Position numbers and translations under genes: made by a program | In this document: positions 1 through 13,396 of the stretch, in pieces | Numbering within the stretch: position 1 is the first letter of the stretch | How the letters are laid out: every line of letters begins with the position of its first letter | The notes under the pieces: generated by a model | Seen by the model: only the letters and a program-made list of their open reading frames with translations | Told to the model about the DNA's origin: nothing | Databases searched by the model: none | NCBI RefSeq assembly: GCF_003573695.1 | Contig: NC_039365.1 | Coordinates: 80,735,082 to 80,799,081 of the forward strand | DNA length: 64,000 nt | Origin: Papaver somniferum | Lineage: Eukaryota; Streptophyta; Magnoliopsida; Ranunculales; Papaveraceae | Direction of reading: 5' to 3'

Positions 1-557
1 TCAAAAAAAATTATTACATCACTACTATGCTTAACCACACTTCCGAAGGATGTATCACATTCAATGCTTACAGGGTGACAAAACAACAATCAAATGATAA
101 TAGTAATTTAATCTCGTGGGTTAAACCCAAGGTTTACTGATGTGTAATCTAGTAGCCTCAGTGCTGCTAGACCCAGCGTTCAAAAAAGTTCCCAATAGAG
201 AAGGTAACTGTAACTGACTAAGCAAGAGTAATCAATCACAAATGTTCCGGTATTAAAGTAGCAGCGGGTTTAAGTTGCTTCTAAGCCTTCTGAGCATTGG
301 GCTAGCGGCAATTAAAACAAACTCATCGCAGTAAGATCCACTGATAAACACTTAAAATATATGTTGCAACACGAGAATAAAAATCACAGTTTTCTTGGTT
401 TATGACAGCTAAACTCCAACCACAAAACCTGAACCTTCAAGACAACCAAAAGAGAGCATTGTTTTATTGACTACCCATGTTTACAGACTCTTAAGCAGGT
501 AATAATAACCAGGGCATATTCCCTCCTGCATCTCTCTAATAAGGGCTTTATATTCCT
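1..557. other. 3' flank and probable 3' UTR of the kinase gene
   Basis: No coding region is supported here. The stretch lies directly downstream of the kinase stop codon at 558-560, so its right part is probably 3' UTR. I cannot place the poly(A) site. The rest is AT-rich and without a recognisable repeat. Confidence 0.5.
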
Positions 558-3500
558 TCATCCTGCAACCCTCCTCGAATGATTTCTGGCTGAGGGAATC
601 TCGTGAGTAGGTTGTCCAAGGAACCCATCAGTGGTGTGGCCATGCCAACCTCCAGCCTTCATACGTGGTGGTGGTGCCGATGCTTGCTGCTTGGAGGGAG
701 GAGCAACAACTTTCCCAGCGCTAACTGTCAGCTGTGCCAACTTTTCTGTCGCATCCGAAACCCCTCGAAGAGCCCTGCCTCCAGCATAAAGAGAAGCTGC
801 ACACAACAGATTTTTTTTTCCTTTTCATTAACTAAATAGCAAAAAGATGCAAATAAAAAAATCACTAAACATCAGAATGTGGTACAAGCTACTGCGGCAG
901 CATCTGAACCTGAGAACATTTGGGCACTTTACATGTTCTCTATAAATCCAGTGCTCATTTGATTGGGACATGAAAGACATGGGTCTAACTTACCCGCACC
1001 TCAAAAACTAATTGCATGACATTTGATCTCTCCCAATTAGTACCTACCAAATCAAGTGCAACTAGAGACATTTAAAAGACTTACTTGGGCTGTTCCTTGC
1101 TGGCGGTCGATATTTTGGTTGTTGTTGTTTAGCAACAACCTTCACAGATTTGTCTAATTTATTCGTAGCTTGTTGATCCATTTCCAGCTTTTTTGGTACG
1201 ACCCCTGAGATGGCATACATCCCACCGAATTAGAATATTGACAAAAAAAAAAAAAAAATTCCATGTAAAGTTGGCTCAAAACAGATGTTCATATGCAGAA
1301 TTTCAAAAAAATCACCTGGACTCAATGTAGTGTTTGCCTTTGCAGACGAGAAGTTGCGCAAAGGTTTTGTATCAGAGAAAGTTCCAGAGTATCTTCTAGT
1401 GCTCCTCTGCTCCAGTGTTGTCTTAGTTCCAACTGCACAAATTCGCCTCCCTTAATTAGAATTCAAAATAACACAGCATCTTCACCACATAATTTGAGAT
1501 TTTACCAGCCGCCAAAGATAAAAGAACAAACCAGATGGAGGTGTTCTAGTAATTGCAGTTCTTGCCCGTAGAGATGGAGGTACATAATAGCAGGACTGAA
1601 AAATTGAAGGAAACACGTGTAAGTGGCCACATTCACTAAATATACGAAAAAAGAAGAATCTGTTGCTTACATTGTTGTCAATAAAAAAACATTTAACTAG
1701 AAAATTACCTGAAAGAACGGATGCTGTAGTGCCTCAGCAGCTGTTGGCCTCTTGTTTGGGTCCCAAGAACATAGCGACTGCACATATTTGAAGAAAGGAT
1801 AAAGTGTTCACAGTTTTTTTCGTTCCACAATTTACAAAGACAACTTATACCAAAATGAAAACTTACACTAATGAGATTTGTAGCATCGTCACTAGCAGAT
1901 GGAATAAGCACAGAAAGGTGGACACCTGGTAACTGCAGCATTCAAATTTATTGATTAGTTCAAAACAAAAACAAAAAAGATGCATAGGAAGTAAAAAAGA
2001 AGAGTGAAACAGCAGTTATCCAACTGAGTGAATAGGTAGACAAAACACAAGCAAGCTTCACATTTTAGACATGGACAAGGACTCTTACCTGAGGAAATTG
2101 ATAGTTGATTGAGTTTTGAAGCTGAAGACCCTCAGCCCATGATTTCTGAGTTGGACTGCCAATCACACTACATATTTTGTATATCTCATCCGCTTCACTG
2201 CATAACAAAAGAAAAGCAACAGCTGGTGAGATTAACATTTTGTAACCTAGTTTAAATTAAGAACAACAATAGATATCTGTTCCATTCACACAAGTCATAA
2301 CCTGCAATTGTATCAACAAATTTCAATAATTACCAGACGCATGCTCACAAATCTTTAAGAAAAAGGAATTCAACTTTGAACAGTTCATGTGAATGCACAC
2401 CTGGAACCAGGAAAAAGAGGGCGGAGTGAAAGCAATTCAGCCATGATACCACCCATAGCCCACATATCTGGAGAAGGAACATTTGATCTATTAAATTATA
2501 ATCAAACAGATTATATGATAACATGGTACAGCACTATCATACGCACCAACTGCGGAATTGTACAATGGTGACTGGAGCAGAACTTCAGGAGCTCGATACC
2601 TGCCATATGCATATTTGTTAGGATGACAAGATGCATTTGAAGACACAGGAGCCTAACATTAGCGTGGAAACCAAATAGAACTAACCAGCGAGTGGAGACA
2701 TATTCTGTGTAAGGCGGCTGGGAGCAAACTTCTCGAGCAAGACCAAAATCTGCAACTTTAATCAGGTCTTTTGTAACCAACAAATTCTCTGCAAAATTCA
2801 AGTGTACAATAAAATTAGACAATGTTCATTTAGAAAAAGGGACAAGCACAACCAATTACATGAGAGAAAAATATACAATTTAGCAGAAAACTTATGTAAA
2901 GTTCAAGACAGAAGTTCAGTTTTGTGGTTTCATAACCATAAAACAAAAGATAAACCTCATTACCAGGCTTAAGGTCGCGATGAAAGTATCCACGCTGGTG
3001 CATATATGCAAGAGCTTGAAATACTTGAAAACACCAGTTGCGTACTTCAGCTTCTGGGAAGAGCTTCACCTTATCCTTAATTAGTTGGTACAAGTTGCAT
3101 TCCTGAAATAAACGCAGTACGCCGGACAGTTAATAGATGCCCCCACATGACTTAAGGACACAAAACACACCTAGATATTTTTGAAAAAGCATACCATGTA
3201 CTCGAACACGAAATACAGGATGTCATTTTCTCTTATGACTTCCTTGAGCTTCACAATATTGGGGTGGTTCATCTTTCGTAATGACTGCAAAAACAATTAG
3301 TAAGTGCAGATCCTCAGATTAGAGAAGAACTAGAATATAGAAAGCCGATACTACCTTGACTTCCCGCAGGTTAATGCACTCTTCCCAAGAATAATACTTT
3401 CTCTTCATCTTCTTTATTGCAACCTTCAGCGAAACACATCAACATGAGAAGACACAATCAAGACCAATTCTAGCATTGCGACTCCAGTCATGAAACATCA

Positions 3501-3718
3501 AATGAACCCAACCAGAAGAAGAAAAAAAAACAACTATCAAATAGACATACAACTTCCCCAGACTGCTTATTTAAAGCACGATAAACGCTTCCAAATGTTC
3601 CATCACCAACTTCCTTGATAATCTTATATCTATAAAGATCAAGAGAAAACATTAAACCCCATAAAATGCTCAAACCAGAAACATAAACAAGTATAAGGAA
3701 CTTAGCTCACCTATCCAT
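558..3718 (-). CDS. CDKF4: CDKF;4/MAK-like serine/threonine protein kinase, 15 coding exons
   Basis: Exons, read on the minus strand: 3718-3711, 3629-3551, 3423-3355, 3284-3195, 3102-2964, 2788-2686, 2599-2547, 2467-2401, 2197-2089, 1932-1867, 1777-1709, 1595-1532, 1432-1316, 1204-1085 and 796-558. All introns are GT-AG, all phases agree, and the sum is 1392 nt (463 aa plus stop), close to the usual length of plant CDKF;4. The protein begins [20 protein letters not shown], a glycine-rich loop. The catalytic Lys is at about 33 (VAIKK), HRDLKP at 123-128, DFG at 142-144, and a TEY activation motif at 156-158 is followed by WYRAPE. After the kinase domain comes a basic Ser/Pro-rich tail ending near RMKAGGWHG, typical of this subfamily. 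The family is known as RCK/MAK-type CDK-related kinases; a nuclear or cell-cycle role here is inferred. The gene looks intact. Confidence 0.93.
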
Positions 3719-5650
3719 TTTTCTTGGCGAATATCACACAACCGGTTCCAAAACTTCGACACTTACTTGAATTGAGAAAAAAAAATGCAGAACTTGTGTT
3801 TAAACAAGTGACATCCCACATATACAGCTAAGGAAATACTACTAAGTACGCTATAAAATATATGGAAACCTCTATTGCCAAATCCACCATTAATTGAGCA
3901 AGCAGCTGTGCAACACTACAAAAGCAGTAACCTTCTGAAGGGTGCACTTGAAAGTCTTGTCCACATAAAGCTCTAGAAGCACAGACTTAAATTCTGTAAC
4001 TGACATATGATGCTAGATGAGGTAGGAAATCATGGAGCATCTTGCGGAAATATTGACAAATGGTTCAAGCGGAATTGACATACCCACTGAGATGACCTTC
4101 GTTGTGAGGTACTAGAGTTCAAAACCTATACTCTAATGAATTTGGAGAAAGGGATTTAGAATTCAGCAATGGGTTTCCATGCTAGCGTAATCTGAGCTCT
4201 GACGAAGTAATGACTAAGAAACACTAGGTCTGCATATACGAAGTAACAGATGTATCTACAGATAACTAAGCAAAAACTTTCACTTCACTTGCGGATTTTG
4301 GCCCTGCAAATTGAAAATTAAACAAGGTAAGCATCCTGTAATACAATAACGACAATAGCAATAGGTATTTTGGGAAGTTCCATAACAGTTACAGTACCCC
4401 ACAAGATGTTCCCCCCGAATATCTCGAGCTAAAATTGTGTTGTAATGCACTATCAACAGAGAGGATGTCAGAAAATAAAAAACTATCTTAAAAGACTCTG
4501 CTTCACGTAAGCAAGTAAACAAAAAACTTACTCATATAATTGCAGTACGGGTGGAACACCATAATCAGAAAGTATTTGCATCAGGCCTGCTATGGTGATC
4601 ATTTGCAAGCATGTGGCAACTAAGTGCAGTTAACAAAGGAAAAACGAAGGAAATCTCCAAGAACGAGAAACTGCCAGTCAAGAACCTCCTGGATAAGCAA
4701 AACTCGAAACTGGTGGCAATTTGACCAAAGATGCACTTGCTCCATATCTCAAGAGGAATGATTAAGCCTTTCGAATTACAGAGTGGCGCAACCTAGCAAC
4801 AGATAAAATTGGCATATTATTCTTTAAACAGAGCTCAAACAATATCAACTTCAACTATTTGAATCAACTAATCAGTGGGTTAGAAGCACTGAAACAGACA
4901 CGCTATGGTTATAAAGAAGTCCCCTATTCAAGGGTTTTGTTCATCAATGAGTGTGGAAAACCCAGAAAACTTCACTAGAACCCAAACAGCTCCCAGCTAA
5001 TGAGATGTAAAAAGCAGAAATCCATATGATAGTCATCAATTCCAAAATACAATATCAATTATTCATATAGAAAAATATACTCCAATAAAACCAAAATAAT
5101 CCCCAAAATTATCTATAAAAACAACAAAATCAACCAAAGTGAAACAATCATCACTTAGAATTCAGATCTAAAATTCATTGGAACATTAAATTAATTCAAC
5201 CCAAATTCTCAAAATCGGGCCCAAACTTTCATAAAAACGTAAATCCGAATCAAAACCTTCAATTACCTTAAATATCAATGATAGATCGAGTAGATTCACA
5301 TAGTAAGACAAAATACAAATCAAAACCCAGTCTGAATCCCAATATAAGTGAAAATTTCATCTCAATTTCAAAATAAAAATCAAATAGATTCAATAGCAAC
5401 TCGTCCAAAATAAATCAAATCCGATGATTCCTATATCAAATCTAATCTAATCTAATCAGGTTTTTCAGATCTACATATATAGATATGGAAATAAAATAAA
5501 ACAAAACAAAAAAAAAAAGTCTAGAATTAGGGTTTACCTTTACGCCTTCCGGCATAACCTTCCTCGGCTCGAACGAAGAATGGCCGAATCCAGAGCTAAA
5601 AACCTAAAATTATGCCTTTCCTTTATTTAGGACTAAATAGAAAAACGCTC
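3719..5650 (-). other. 5' leader of the kinase gene with at least one intron
   Basis: The ATG at 3718 is preceded by untranslated sequence. A good donor (AAG then GTAAACC) sits at 5538/5537 on the minus strand, after a non-coding first exon of about 5538-5650. The leader intron or introns therefore cover most of 3.8-5.5 kb. A possible extra leader exon follows an acceptor near 4304. No ORF in this stretch resembles a known protein. Confidence 0.55.
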
Positions 5651-6228
5651 ACTCTTCCTAAAACAAAAACAACCAACAAAGAGAACTCGAGAACAAGCAA
5701 ACTATGAAAACCGAATATATATTTACCACAATGGAATTTTCCCATCAATACCCTCTCTTTTATATAGTACCTTATATTTAATTTCCGATTCAATACTACG
5801 CAAGGTACCTAATTCTATGGGTCCCACATATTTTATTATTAAAATTCCATCAGATTTGCTTTTTTTGACCGTTAGATTAAATATAAGATTAGTTGTTGTT
5901 TTGTTTGATTCTGGGAATATTACATCAACTCCTAAATAATTTGGTTGCAAAAGGGACTGGTTGAATTACACGCCCGCATGTTTAACATGATTAAAAACTT
6001 ATTATGGACAAAATTACAGGATACGAAGTCCAAAACCAAGATAACCATCATCTATGTTTGATCATCAGAGTTTGGCTAAACCAAAAGAGAGATTTATGTA
6101 CATGGTGTTTTCACATTTGTGACAGTCCATTGAAATTGTGTTAACATAGAGTATTATAGTAATTAATTAAGATCACAATTTGCTTAAAGTGATTTAATAC
6201 GGTAGGTGAAGATGTATATAGAACGGAA
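5651..6228. promoter_or_regulatory. Upstream (promoter) region of the kinase gene
   Basis: This is AT-rich sequence between the kinase leader and the first repeat. It is expected to hold the promoter by position. I could not single out a convincing TATA box or cis element. Confidence 0.35.
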
Positions 6229-6364
6229 ATGATGGATACACCGAGCAGTGCACACACCGTGTGAGGGAAGGATGGGGCCCACTGCTACTCTTCCCTATCC
6301 CAATGCATGGCATGTTGTTTGTGTCTCGGTACACACGGTACTCAATTGTGGGTGTGTCAATCAT
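6229..6364. repeat. Possible short MITE-like inverted-repeat element
   Basis: The left end reads ATGATGGATACACC and the right end, reverse-complemented, reads ATGATTGACACACC, 12 of 14 matching. Both arms continue with CACACCGTGTG-like sequence. No clear target duplication is seen, so this is only a candidate. Confidence 0.3.
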
Positions 6365-6959
6365 TGCCTTATAGAATGTGATATTTCTGGACTATATTTT
6401 ATCTTTTAGAGTATTTTATTTATAGTGTGGGGGTGATAAGTAATGTTGTGTGATGCATGGAAGGTGAGGAGGTGGAAGAGATATGCTTACTGCGGTGGCG
6501 CCACGAATACGAAACAGCACTCTAGCTGTATGCAGCCTAAATGAAGCAAAGAAACGGAGGAAGAGAGAGAAGGGGTGGGTCGGTTGGTTGATTGGTCAAA
6601 ATAGGTATTCTATCTCTGTATATAACAGAAAAGGTCATTGTTAAGTAAAAATTGCTGTTTTCATAGGCTCGCTTAGAAGATGGGAGAAAGTGGAACTATG
6701 ATCCTATTTTACAAATACACGACTCTCGTACGGGAATATATATATTTGTGATTGAGGAGATCATCCAGGAGATAACTATTAGGGTACATAAAACACATAG
6801 GAGTACTGGGTTCCACATAAAATGTGTTAACCGATGGATCAGCCACCTATAACAGTGTTTATATAGCACTGTCCGTTGGATCATCTGCTGTTAAGAATAT
6901 TGTCTCGTTAAAATTTTGTTGGTAAATCTCGGTATGACAAAACGCGAGCAAAAAGTATA
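6365..6959. other. Non-coding stretch, no gene seen
   Basis: Nothing beyond AT-rich intergenic sequence is recognised. ORFs here are short and resemble nothing known to me. Confidence 0.4.
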
Positions 6960-9080
6960 ACAAATTTTATTACCTCGTCAGCATCTTGGTAGAAAAACCC
7001 AGTAGAGTAAAAATTAGACGAAAAAAAAAGAGTACAACAATCTTTTAGGTTTTAAAGTGATTATGGTCGTCACCAATGTTCTCCCCTTATCAACGCTGCC
7101 TCAGCAAAACTATTTTGGACAAAACCTGAGCGCTGGATAAATTCGATTACTGCAAAAATGTTCCCTCCTTCAAACTGCGGTAGGAAAACCACTTGGGACC
7201 AAACCTGAACGCATACACTAGGAAAACCACTTGGGATAAAACCTGAGCATCTGAATCTCATAATAATGTCGACGTTGATGCAATGTTGCCTCCTTAAAAA
7301 CCTCGTCTGGAGAACTACATGGGACAAAACCATACCAAAGGAAAAGAGTACAACAGACGTTGCCCAACAATGATGCTGGACACATATATGCTACCTCGTT
7401 AAAACCTCGAAAGGGAAAATCCCCTGGGACAAAAGCTTTGGGGAAAGAAAAATATTAAAACGCATTTAAGTCCAACAAAGATTTCACTAGTTTACTCCTA
7501 CTGAAGTTTAACTTTCTTAAAGCGGTTGGCAGTGAAAATATTACAAAACATTATAAAATTATCAGAAAATTGTTTTACTATTTGCAGTTTATGGGGGATT
7601 GACTGCAGGTTTTACGTCGGGTGCACCACTAACAATGTACAGTTCGCATTTAGATCCTTTTATCCATTGCGCATCAAATTCAGTTTGTCGTTTGAACTTT
7701 AGGCATAACAACAATGAAAGGCCTTTTGTAAACTCATATTTACCGTACAATCAATTTTAGCCTTTAATAAATAACCTGCAAAACAAAAGTTAGAACAACA
7801 ACATGATAATGAATGCATTATATTCGTACATGGTACTTGTGGACCATAAAAATTTCGACGTTTGTATCAGATAAATCGATCACTTCCCGTTTTTGTGGGT
7901 CATATAGTAGTGATGCTGATTTTAGTAGCTCAATAAGTATCACTAGTATCAAAACTTAGATACTATAATCTATGCTAGTATACTATCGAACTTCAGGCCG
8001 AGAGATATTTTAACTTCAACGAGATCCATGATTTTAGTTCACGCGTGGAATTTAGCGTTATTAAGGGCTCTTTAAGAAGCCAGAGATGATATCATCAATC
8101 CATCCATATTTTAACCTTATACCAAAAACATAAAACACGGACAAGAATTGTTCACAAAATTCCTCCATGTGGTGATTGTGACCAAATTTAAGCCTGAGGT
8201 GATTCACAAAGTCAAGTGGCTTCCTAATTTAGAATATCGAATCCTTCTGGGATTTAAATACAATCACCAACCACTGCCATGGCGAGATGCAATATATCCT
8301 CCAGCGACTACTACGCTAAAATGCATCAATAGTAGGAAAACACTTTAGTTTTACAAAACAAATCCCCGGGTTCAACAGGAAACCCTCAAATCGTAGTTAA
8401 AATGATTATATTGCTCTCTCTACGCTTTATCTCAAACACCGACCTGTAACGTTCATGCCTCATAATTTTATGGTGTGAGTCGGATCCGAACATTTATTTT
8501 TTTTTTATTTTTTTTTTGTTGTTGTTGAGAGATTCCAATCTCTAGCTTAGTTTGAGCGGATTGGATATATGTCTACCAATCACCATGTCAATGTTCCTCT
8601 GCAGAAGGGTACATAACCGTCATTTTAAGTAGATAATGGACAATACAATAGATCTCACTCATTTCTCTAGTGCATGCACATTCAGTAAAAGTTTCAAACA
8701 CTGGTACCAGTGCCTCTTCGGGGGAGTTATCATCTCCTCGTCTGTAATAAGGAGGTACAAATTTAGAGAATGTGGATCACATTCTGATAATCTGCACGAG
8801 CACTATCTGTTGTCCCTTCAAGAGCACTACATATTACAAGGGTGATTGGATTCTTTTATGAGGAAAATATGAGGCAGTTATTCACCCCTCAAGTGTGTCT
8901 TAACACACGACTTGGTCACTGCGAGATGCATGATTAACCTGTTGAGACAATTTCTTGTGTTTGCATCCTCAAGCAAGTGACAAACAATACTTTTCAAAAG
9001 CTATTGGAGAAATGTGTTTTAATCATGACTAATCTTCAGCACCTCAGTTGCATTAAATATCTTGGTGTGAGAAAAAAAAA
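6960..9080 (-). mobile_element. Degenerate non-coding interior related to element D
   Basis: The segment shares ordered blocks with 49.98-51.7 kb. First come repeated GGGACAAAACCTGA/CCTCGTTAAAACCT phrases. Next is a block around 8030-8240 matching 50996-51190. Last is a block around 8570-8830 matching 51440-51720 (CTACCAATCAC, CTGTAGAAGGGTTCA-like words, then TAAGAGCACTAT-like words). The order and orientation are the same in both places. No coding sequence or clear LTR can be assigned. Orientation follows element D. Confidence 0.55.
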
Positions 9081-9179
9081 ACAACTGAGATGTTTCACGC
9101 CAATTTTAGTGTGCAGCCAAACCTTTTATGATTAGGATAAAAACTTAATCTAATAACCTATTTTGTTTTTGACATTTCT

Positions 9180-9470
9180 TATTTACAACCTTTTGGTGGT
9201 GACTGTCATCTCCCTGATTTCAAAAAACAAACCTTAAATTTGTCGACATAACATGTGCCATCTTTTGGTGGCAGATTTCTCTCCCTGACTAAGGCGGGCA
9301 GAACTTTTAGGTTATCAACAGAAATATTCGCAATAACCTGTGGTGGTGACATTTCTCCCCCTGATTAAAGTGGGAGAACCTTAAAGGTTAGCAACCTTAT
9401 TCACACCAATTTTTGGTGGCATTTTAGTTTTCTTGATTATGGTGGAAACATTACTATCTCATTTCTAGAA
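9180..9470. repeat. Imperfect tandem repeat, about 4 units of 70-90 bp
   Basis: Each unit contains a TTTTGGTGGTGAC-like word followed by TTTCTCCCCCTGATTAA-like and GGTGGGAGAACCTT-like words. Copies start near 9190, 9260, 9340 and 9410. The units are diverged. They sit inside the remnant of the D-like element. Confidence 0.5.
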
Positions 9471-10809
9471 ACTTTTGGTTCCATAATTTTGTCTGATTTT
9501 ATAGAGAATGATAGTTTTCGGGTGTTAATTAAACCGCAACTGTATACCAAAAACAGCTACAAGCTCGACAAAGATGAGACATTCCATTCGCTCATGTAGT
9601 GGCTAACTTCCTCCTCATAACGGCGGGAATACAGTCTCATTTATAATAAGACATTACCAGTTTAGGGTTTTTAATGTCTTATGAAATAAAACCAACATAT
9701 ATAGTTAGGTGACGTTATGGACCAAACATGTAAATATGAAATGTAAGGTTGCTTCCCAAAACAATATTGATGGTAAATAGTTGGTCGAGCAATCAATTAA
9801 AAATGCTTTAAAAATATCTCAACTATACCATGTTGAGCATGCACATGTGCTATATGTATGCTCCATATAACACCAACTTAAGGCAAGGCATTATAAGCCC
9901 CTGTAATTGCCATCAAGAAATGAACTTAATTGGAAAGTCCAAAAATGGATAGGCAACCAAAAGATTTTCTCAAACAGCTTCGAAAACACAGCATTACATG
10001 TTAATATAACCAAGAGACGTATATAGTAGACGCGAATATCAATACCAAAAGTATTGAAAAAAAATTATAGTGTAGGGTGAACAAACCCTACACTATCAAT
10101 ACCAAAAGTATTTGATGATTCAACTAGTTACCATAGTGTTTTATGTCAATGTATTTTATAGAGCCGAACGTCTCAAGAACGAACAACATAATTTACTCCC
10201 TTATTTAAGGGAAGCTTCAGGTTTTGTAAAGGATATCTATGAGTATTTTGTATTGTTTTATTCATCTTGGTAGAAATCGGGTGTACAAACTTACAATGCA
10301 TGAGCATAAAAAATTCAAGATCATTAAACTTCTAGTTAGTGACAATGTAAGATTCGACTGTACAAATACTCATATGATACACCTCATAAAAGAGAGATAG
10401 CCTTAAGCTTCTCTACCACGTGTTTCTAGGACAAAACAGATGAAGTAATAAATACTTCATAAACTTCTCTTCATTTCACTGTGGTAACACCAACTATTTT
10501 AATAAAAATCAACAGATTCCTTAGGAATCCGGAATGATATAAGGCGTCAATAGTAGTTATTTTTACACCACCGAAATGATACGTGCTCTTCCGGAACCGT
10601 CTATCATATTATTCGAACCCGAAATAATTCCATAAAACCTATTTAAGGTTATTAAATTATGAGTGGCTTGAAAAATTATGTTTGTTGTTCCATTGTATAT
10701 GAAACAATATCTTTGTCTTCTATTTAATACTTGGATAAATTACTTCTCGAATCCTTTGGCGGAGATAGACGAGAGAAAAATAACAACGCAATTAACAAAA
10801 ACATTTAGT
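9471..10809. other. Non-coding remnant sequence, no gene seen
   Basis: AT-rich sequence without a supported gene. It is probably the continuation of the decayed D-like interior, by position only. A short 17-bp word (ACCCTACACTATCAATA-like) is inverted-repeated at 10070-10100. Confidence 0.35.
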
Positions 10810-11025
10810 AACCATGGGCTATTTCGGAATACATAATTTTATGGGTTATTTCTGGAATCCAGATATTTTTATAAACCATTTTTGGACTCTATTTTATGGA
10901 TTATTGCTGGAACCCATAATATTTTGGATTACCACGGAGAACCAAAAATTACATGTTGGACTACTTCTAGAGTCGACAACATTTTGTGGATTGTTTCGGG
11001 AATCCATTATTTACAAAAACAAATA
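10810..11025. repeat. Diverged short tandem repeat (GGATTATTTCTGGAATCC type)
   Basis: A word like TGGGTTATTTCTGGAATCC recurs about every 50 bp, with variants near 10815, 10845, 10895, 10955 and 10990. The 70-residue ORF across it is an artefact of this repetition. Confidence 0.45.
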
Positions 11026-11159
11026 AAATAAAACTCAAAATAAAGGAAACATAAACATAGATATGGTATCAACATAATATCAAACAATTCTCCAGATTTT
11101 ATTGCCTACGGAGTCAACGCAATATTAGTTTAAAAATGAGCAAATGGATACATTCTTTA

Positions 11160-11265
11160 TAGCAAACCGGCTAGCACTTTGCAACGGTCACTTCAGGGAC
11201 CATTGATAGAAACCGGCCGCTAGCACTTTGTAACAGTCACTTCTGGGACCGACCGTCATGGAGAG
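11160..11265. repeat. Two-copy tandem duplication, about 50 bp unit
   Basis: AAACCGGCTAGCACTTTGCAA followed by CGGTCACTTCAGGGACC recurs directly as AAACCGGCCGCTAGCACTTT followed by CAGTCACTTCTGGGACC. Similar words occur in interiors of plant LTR elements, so this is probably part of the same remnant. Confidence 0.5.
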
Positions 11266-12311
11266 CACTTTTGCGTTCATAATATGGTATATGATATTCC
11301 AGCTTCTGGTGATATTATTTTAAAATTTCTGGAGATTGTTTAAGCCGAGAAGATCAAATTTTCGTTATCCTCTAGGGATGCGAAATTTTCTCGCTTCGCC
11401 AGTATTAAAACCGTGAGTACCATATAATAAAATGATAAAAAAAAATACTAAAATTCGCAAAATTGCGGTTTCTTACCTATCCCTTACTCACCAAAAAATA
11501 TAGTTAAACATATATATATGTATATGTATTCTGATAATATATATGTGCCTTAGATGATACTAGGTATGACCCGTGTCGTAACGGCATGGGCTTTGATTGT
11601 GTTATCGGTATTACCGGGTGTTAGCTTCTTAACAAATCAGACTATCCAAGGCAAGTTGGAAGTTAAAATAGAGAAACGCATTCCCTCGCAAGAAGTAGAA
11701 TTTGTATATATAACGAATGTTTTCTGCATAAAGATCATTGCCTCTTTATGTTTGTTTTTACACACGATTGTGGAACAACAATCGTTCCGCGAATATACAC
11801 ATGGTAAATTATTTGTGTTTGATGAACCTATTCTCGAGCATCGGATTCATGTGGCACACACATCTAGACAACATTAGATTTGAGGGAGTAGTATACATGT
11901 AGAACCACAGCAGTTCAAAACCCATGTTGCAACATCACAGGATATTGGTGCAAGACGAAATTCATATCTTTGTAGTTATTGGTTTGCCAATACTTCAGTT
12001 GTATTCATTCTAGCTAGGACTATTTGCGGATGTTTATAATTTTATTGATCGTGATCTTGCGATCCATCAATTTTCCTATTTGCACAATTGGTGAAATATG
12101 ATAATCGGAATGGTGAATTATGATCACGCAAACCGCAAACTCTTTCTTTATCGTTACTAATTTTCTTTCAGCCCACTACTGACTGTTCCCAAGTTTGACT
12201 CACAAAGCATGAATGTTCATCCATTTAACCATATATGTCAACACATATAAGGGTTGGTTGATCGACTGTAGGTTCCTCGTTTTTCTCAGGACAATACATC
12301 CCATTTATTTT
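11266..12311. other. Non-coding stretch left of the copia tandem
   Basis: A 107-codon open frame at 11554-11877 (plus strand) exists but resembles no protein I know and has no supporting context. The last five bases, 12307-12311 (ATTTT), are the left target duplication of the copia tandem. Confidence 0.4.
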
Positions 12312-13396
12312 TGTTGCTTCTGTAACAATAAAACACTCAAGAAAGATGTTAGAGAGATGTTAGAATAAAAGGATTAATTTCTGGAAAGTAAATAGACACT
12401 CAATTGGACTGCAAACAGAGGACAAAGTCACGTGTTCAACGCTGTCCTTAACACGATATTTGACCGGTACGCCTCAAGAATGAGTGATGCCTATACCCTG
12501 TGGTCAAGTTCGTATCCAGGATAAAACTGCTCGTTGCAAGCACAGTTAGCACTACAGTACTTGCCCCCACTCTTACGACCTCAACAGCAATTGCGCACAG
12601 AATGAAAATAAAGGACCACACAGGGGCAGAAGACGAAAAGAAGAGGATAGTAGCTCTTCTGGACACGAATTGAAAATGAAAAATGTGGTCGGTTTGTATA
12701 GAGGAGAAATGAGAGAAGTCTCATTGATGCGCATTAAATCGAATGGAATTAATTTCAATTAATTCAAAATTTTCGAAACAGTATAAAACGTTCATGTATT
12801 GATTTAATCCGTTTCATGCATCATGATGTGGTTATAAAACGTTCATGCATCATAATGTGTTTGTAAAACGTTCATGCACGTTTCATGCATCAAAATGTGT
12901 TTGTAAAACGTAAGGAAACATCCGCCGGGTCAGACGCCCCCAACGAATAAGAAATGATTTGTTTAAAATCTTTTAGATAATAATTCAAAGGAAGTTTCGG
13001 CAAAAAGATAAGTCTTGGTTGACCCACACCCACACCCGAACCCGAACCCGAGCCCGGCCCGGCCCGCCCGCCCGCCCGGACGGCGTGCGTGCTTCGGTGC
13101 GAAGCACCGCGCGTGTGTGAGAATATGTGGTTGCACCAACTAGCCCATTGCCTAAGTCCTCCCCCTCGCACAAAAGTGCTAATGACCCAAGGGCCACTCT
13201 TAATATCAAAAAATTCAATACTTATGGAGAGGTATCATCTTTAGTTTTCCCTCTGTGGGACTAAAGGTTCATTCACAATAAGTGAAAATGAGCTAGTGTC
13301 CTTAGTGACCAATAGGTCCTAAGTTCCAATCCTTTCAAGACCAAAAAACCAAACTATTTTATAAACTCAATTTTTATAAACTCATTTTCTCTAACA
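12312..13396 (-). repeat. LTR 1 of copia tandem (3'-most in sense)
   Basis: 1085 bp, with TG...CA ends. It holds a run of CGTTCATGCATCA/TAATGTGTTTGTAAAA repeats (12785-12910), a C-rich tract (13021-13080) and a hairpin GTGCTTCG-gtg-CGAAGCAC (13089-13107). Its sense-strand TATA-like word is altered: the plus strand reads TTTGTATAG here, against TTTATATAG in the other two LTRs. A polypurine tract (minus strand ATGTGGGGGAT) adjoins it at 13397-13407. Confidence 0.9.
13018..13107 (-). repeat. G-rich (sense) tract plus hairpin in LTR 1
   Basis: On the sense (minus) strand this is a series of GGG/GGGC runs separated by 1-4 bases, followed in plus orientation by the inverted repeat GTGCTTCG/CGAAGCAC. 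Equivalent tracts lie at 18580-18670 and 24140-24215 with different repeat numbers. The surrounding LTR is AT-rich. Confidence 0.75.

Noticed and set aside
11554..11877. 107-codon open frame with a hydrophobic start (MILGMTRVVTAWALIVLSVL)
   Set aside because: No recognisable domain, no splice or promoter context, and it lies in decayed repeat sequence. An open frame this size can occur by chance.
12890..13218. Overlapping minus-strand ORFs rich in Gly/Val/Arg across the GC-rich LTR tract
   Set aside because: They arise from the simple repeat in the LTR and recur in all three LTRs with different lengths.
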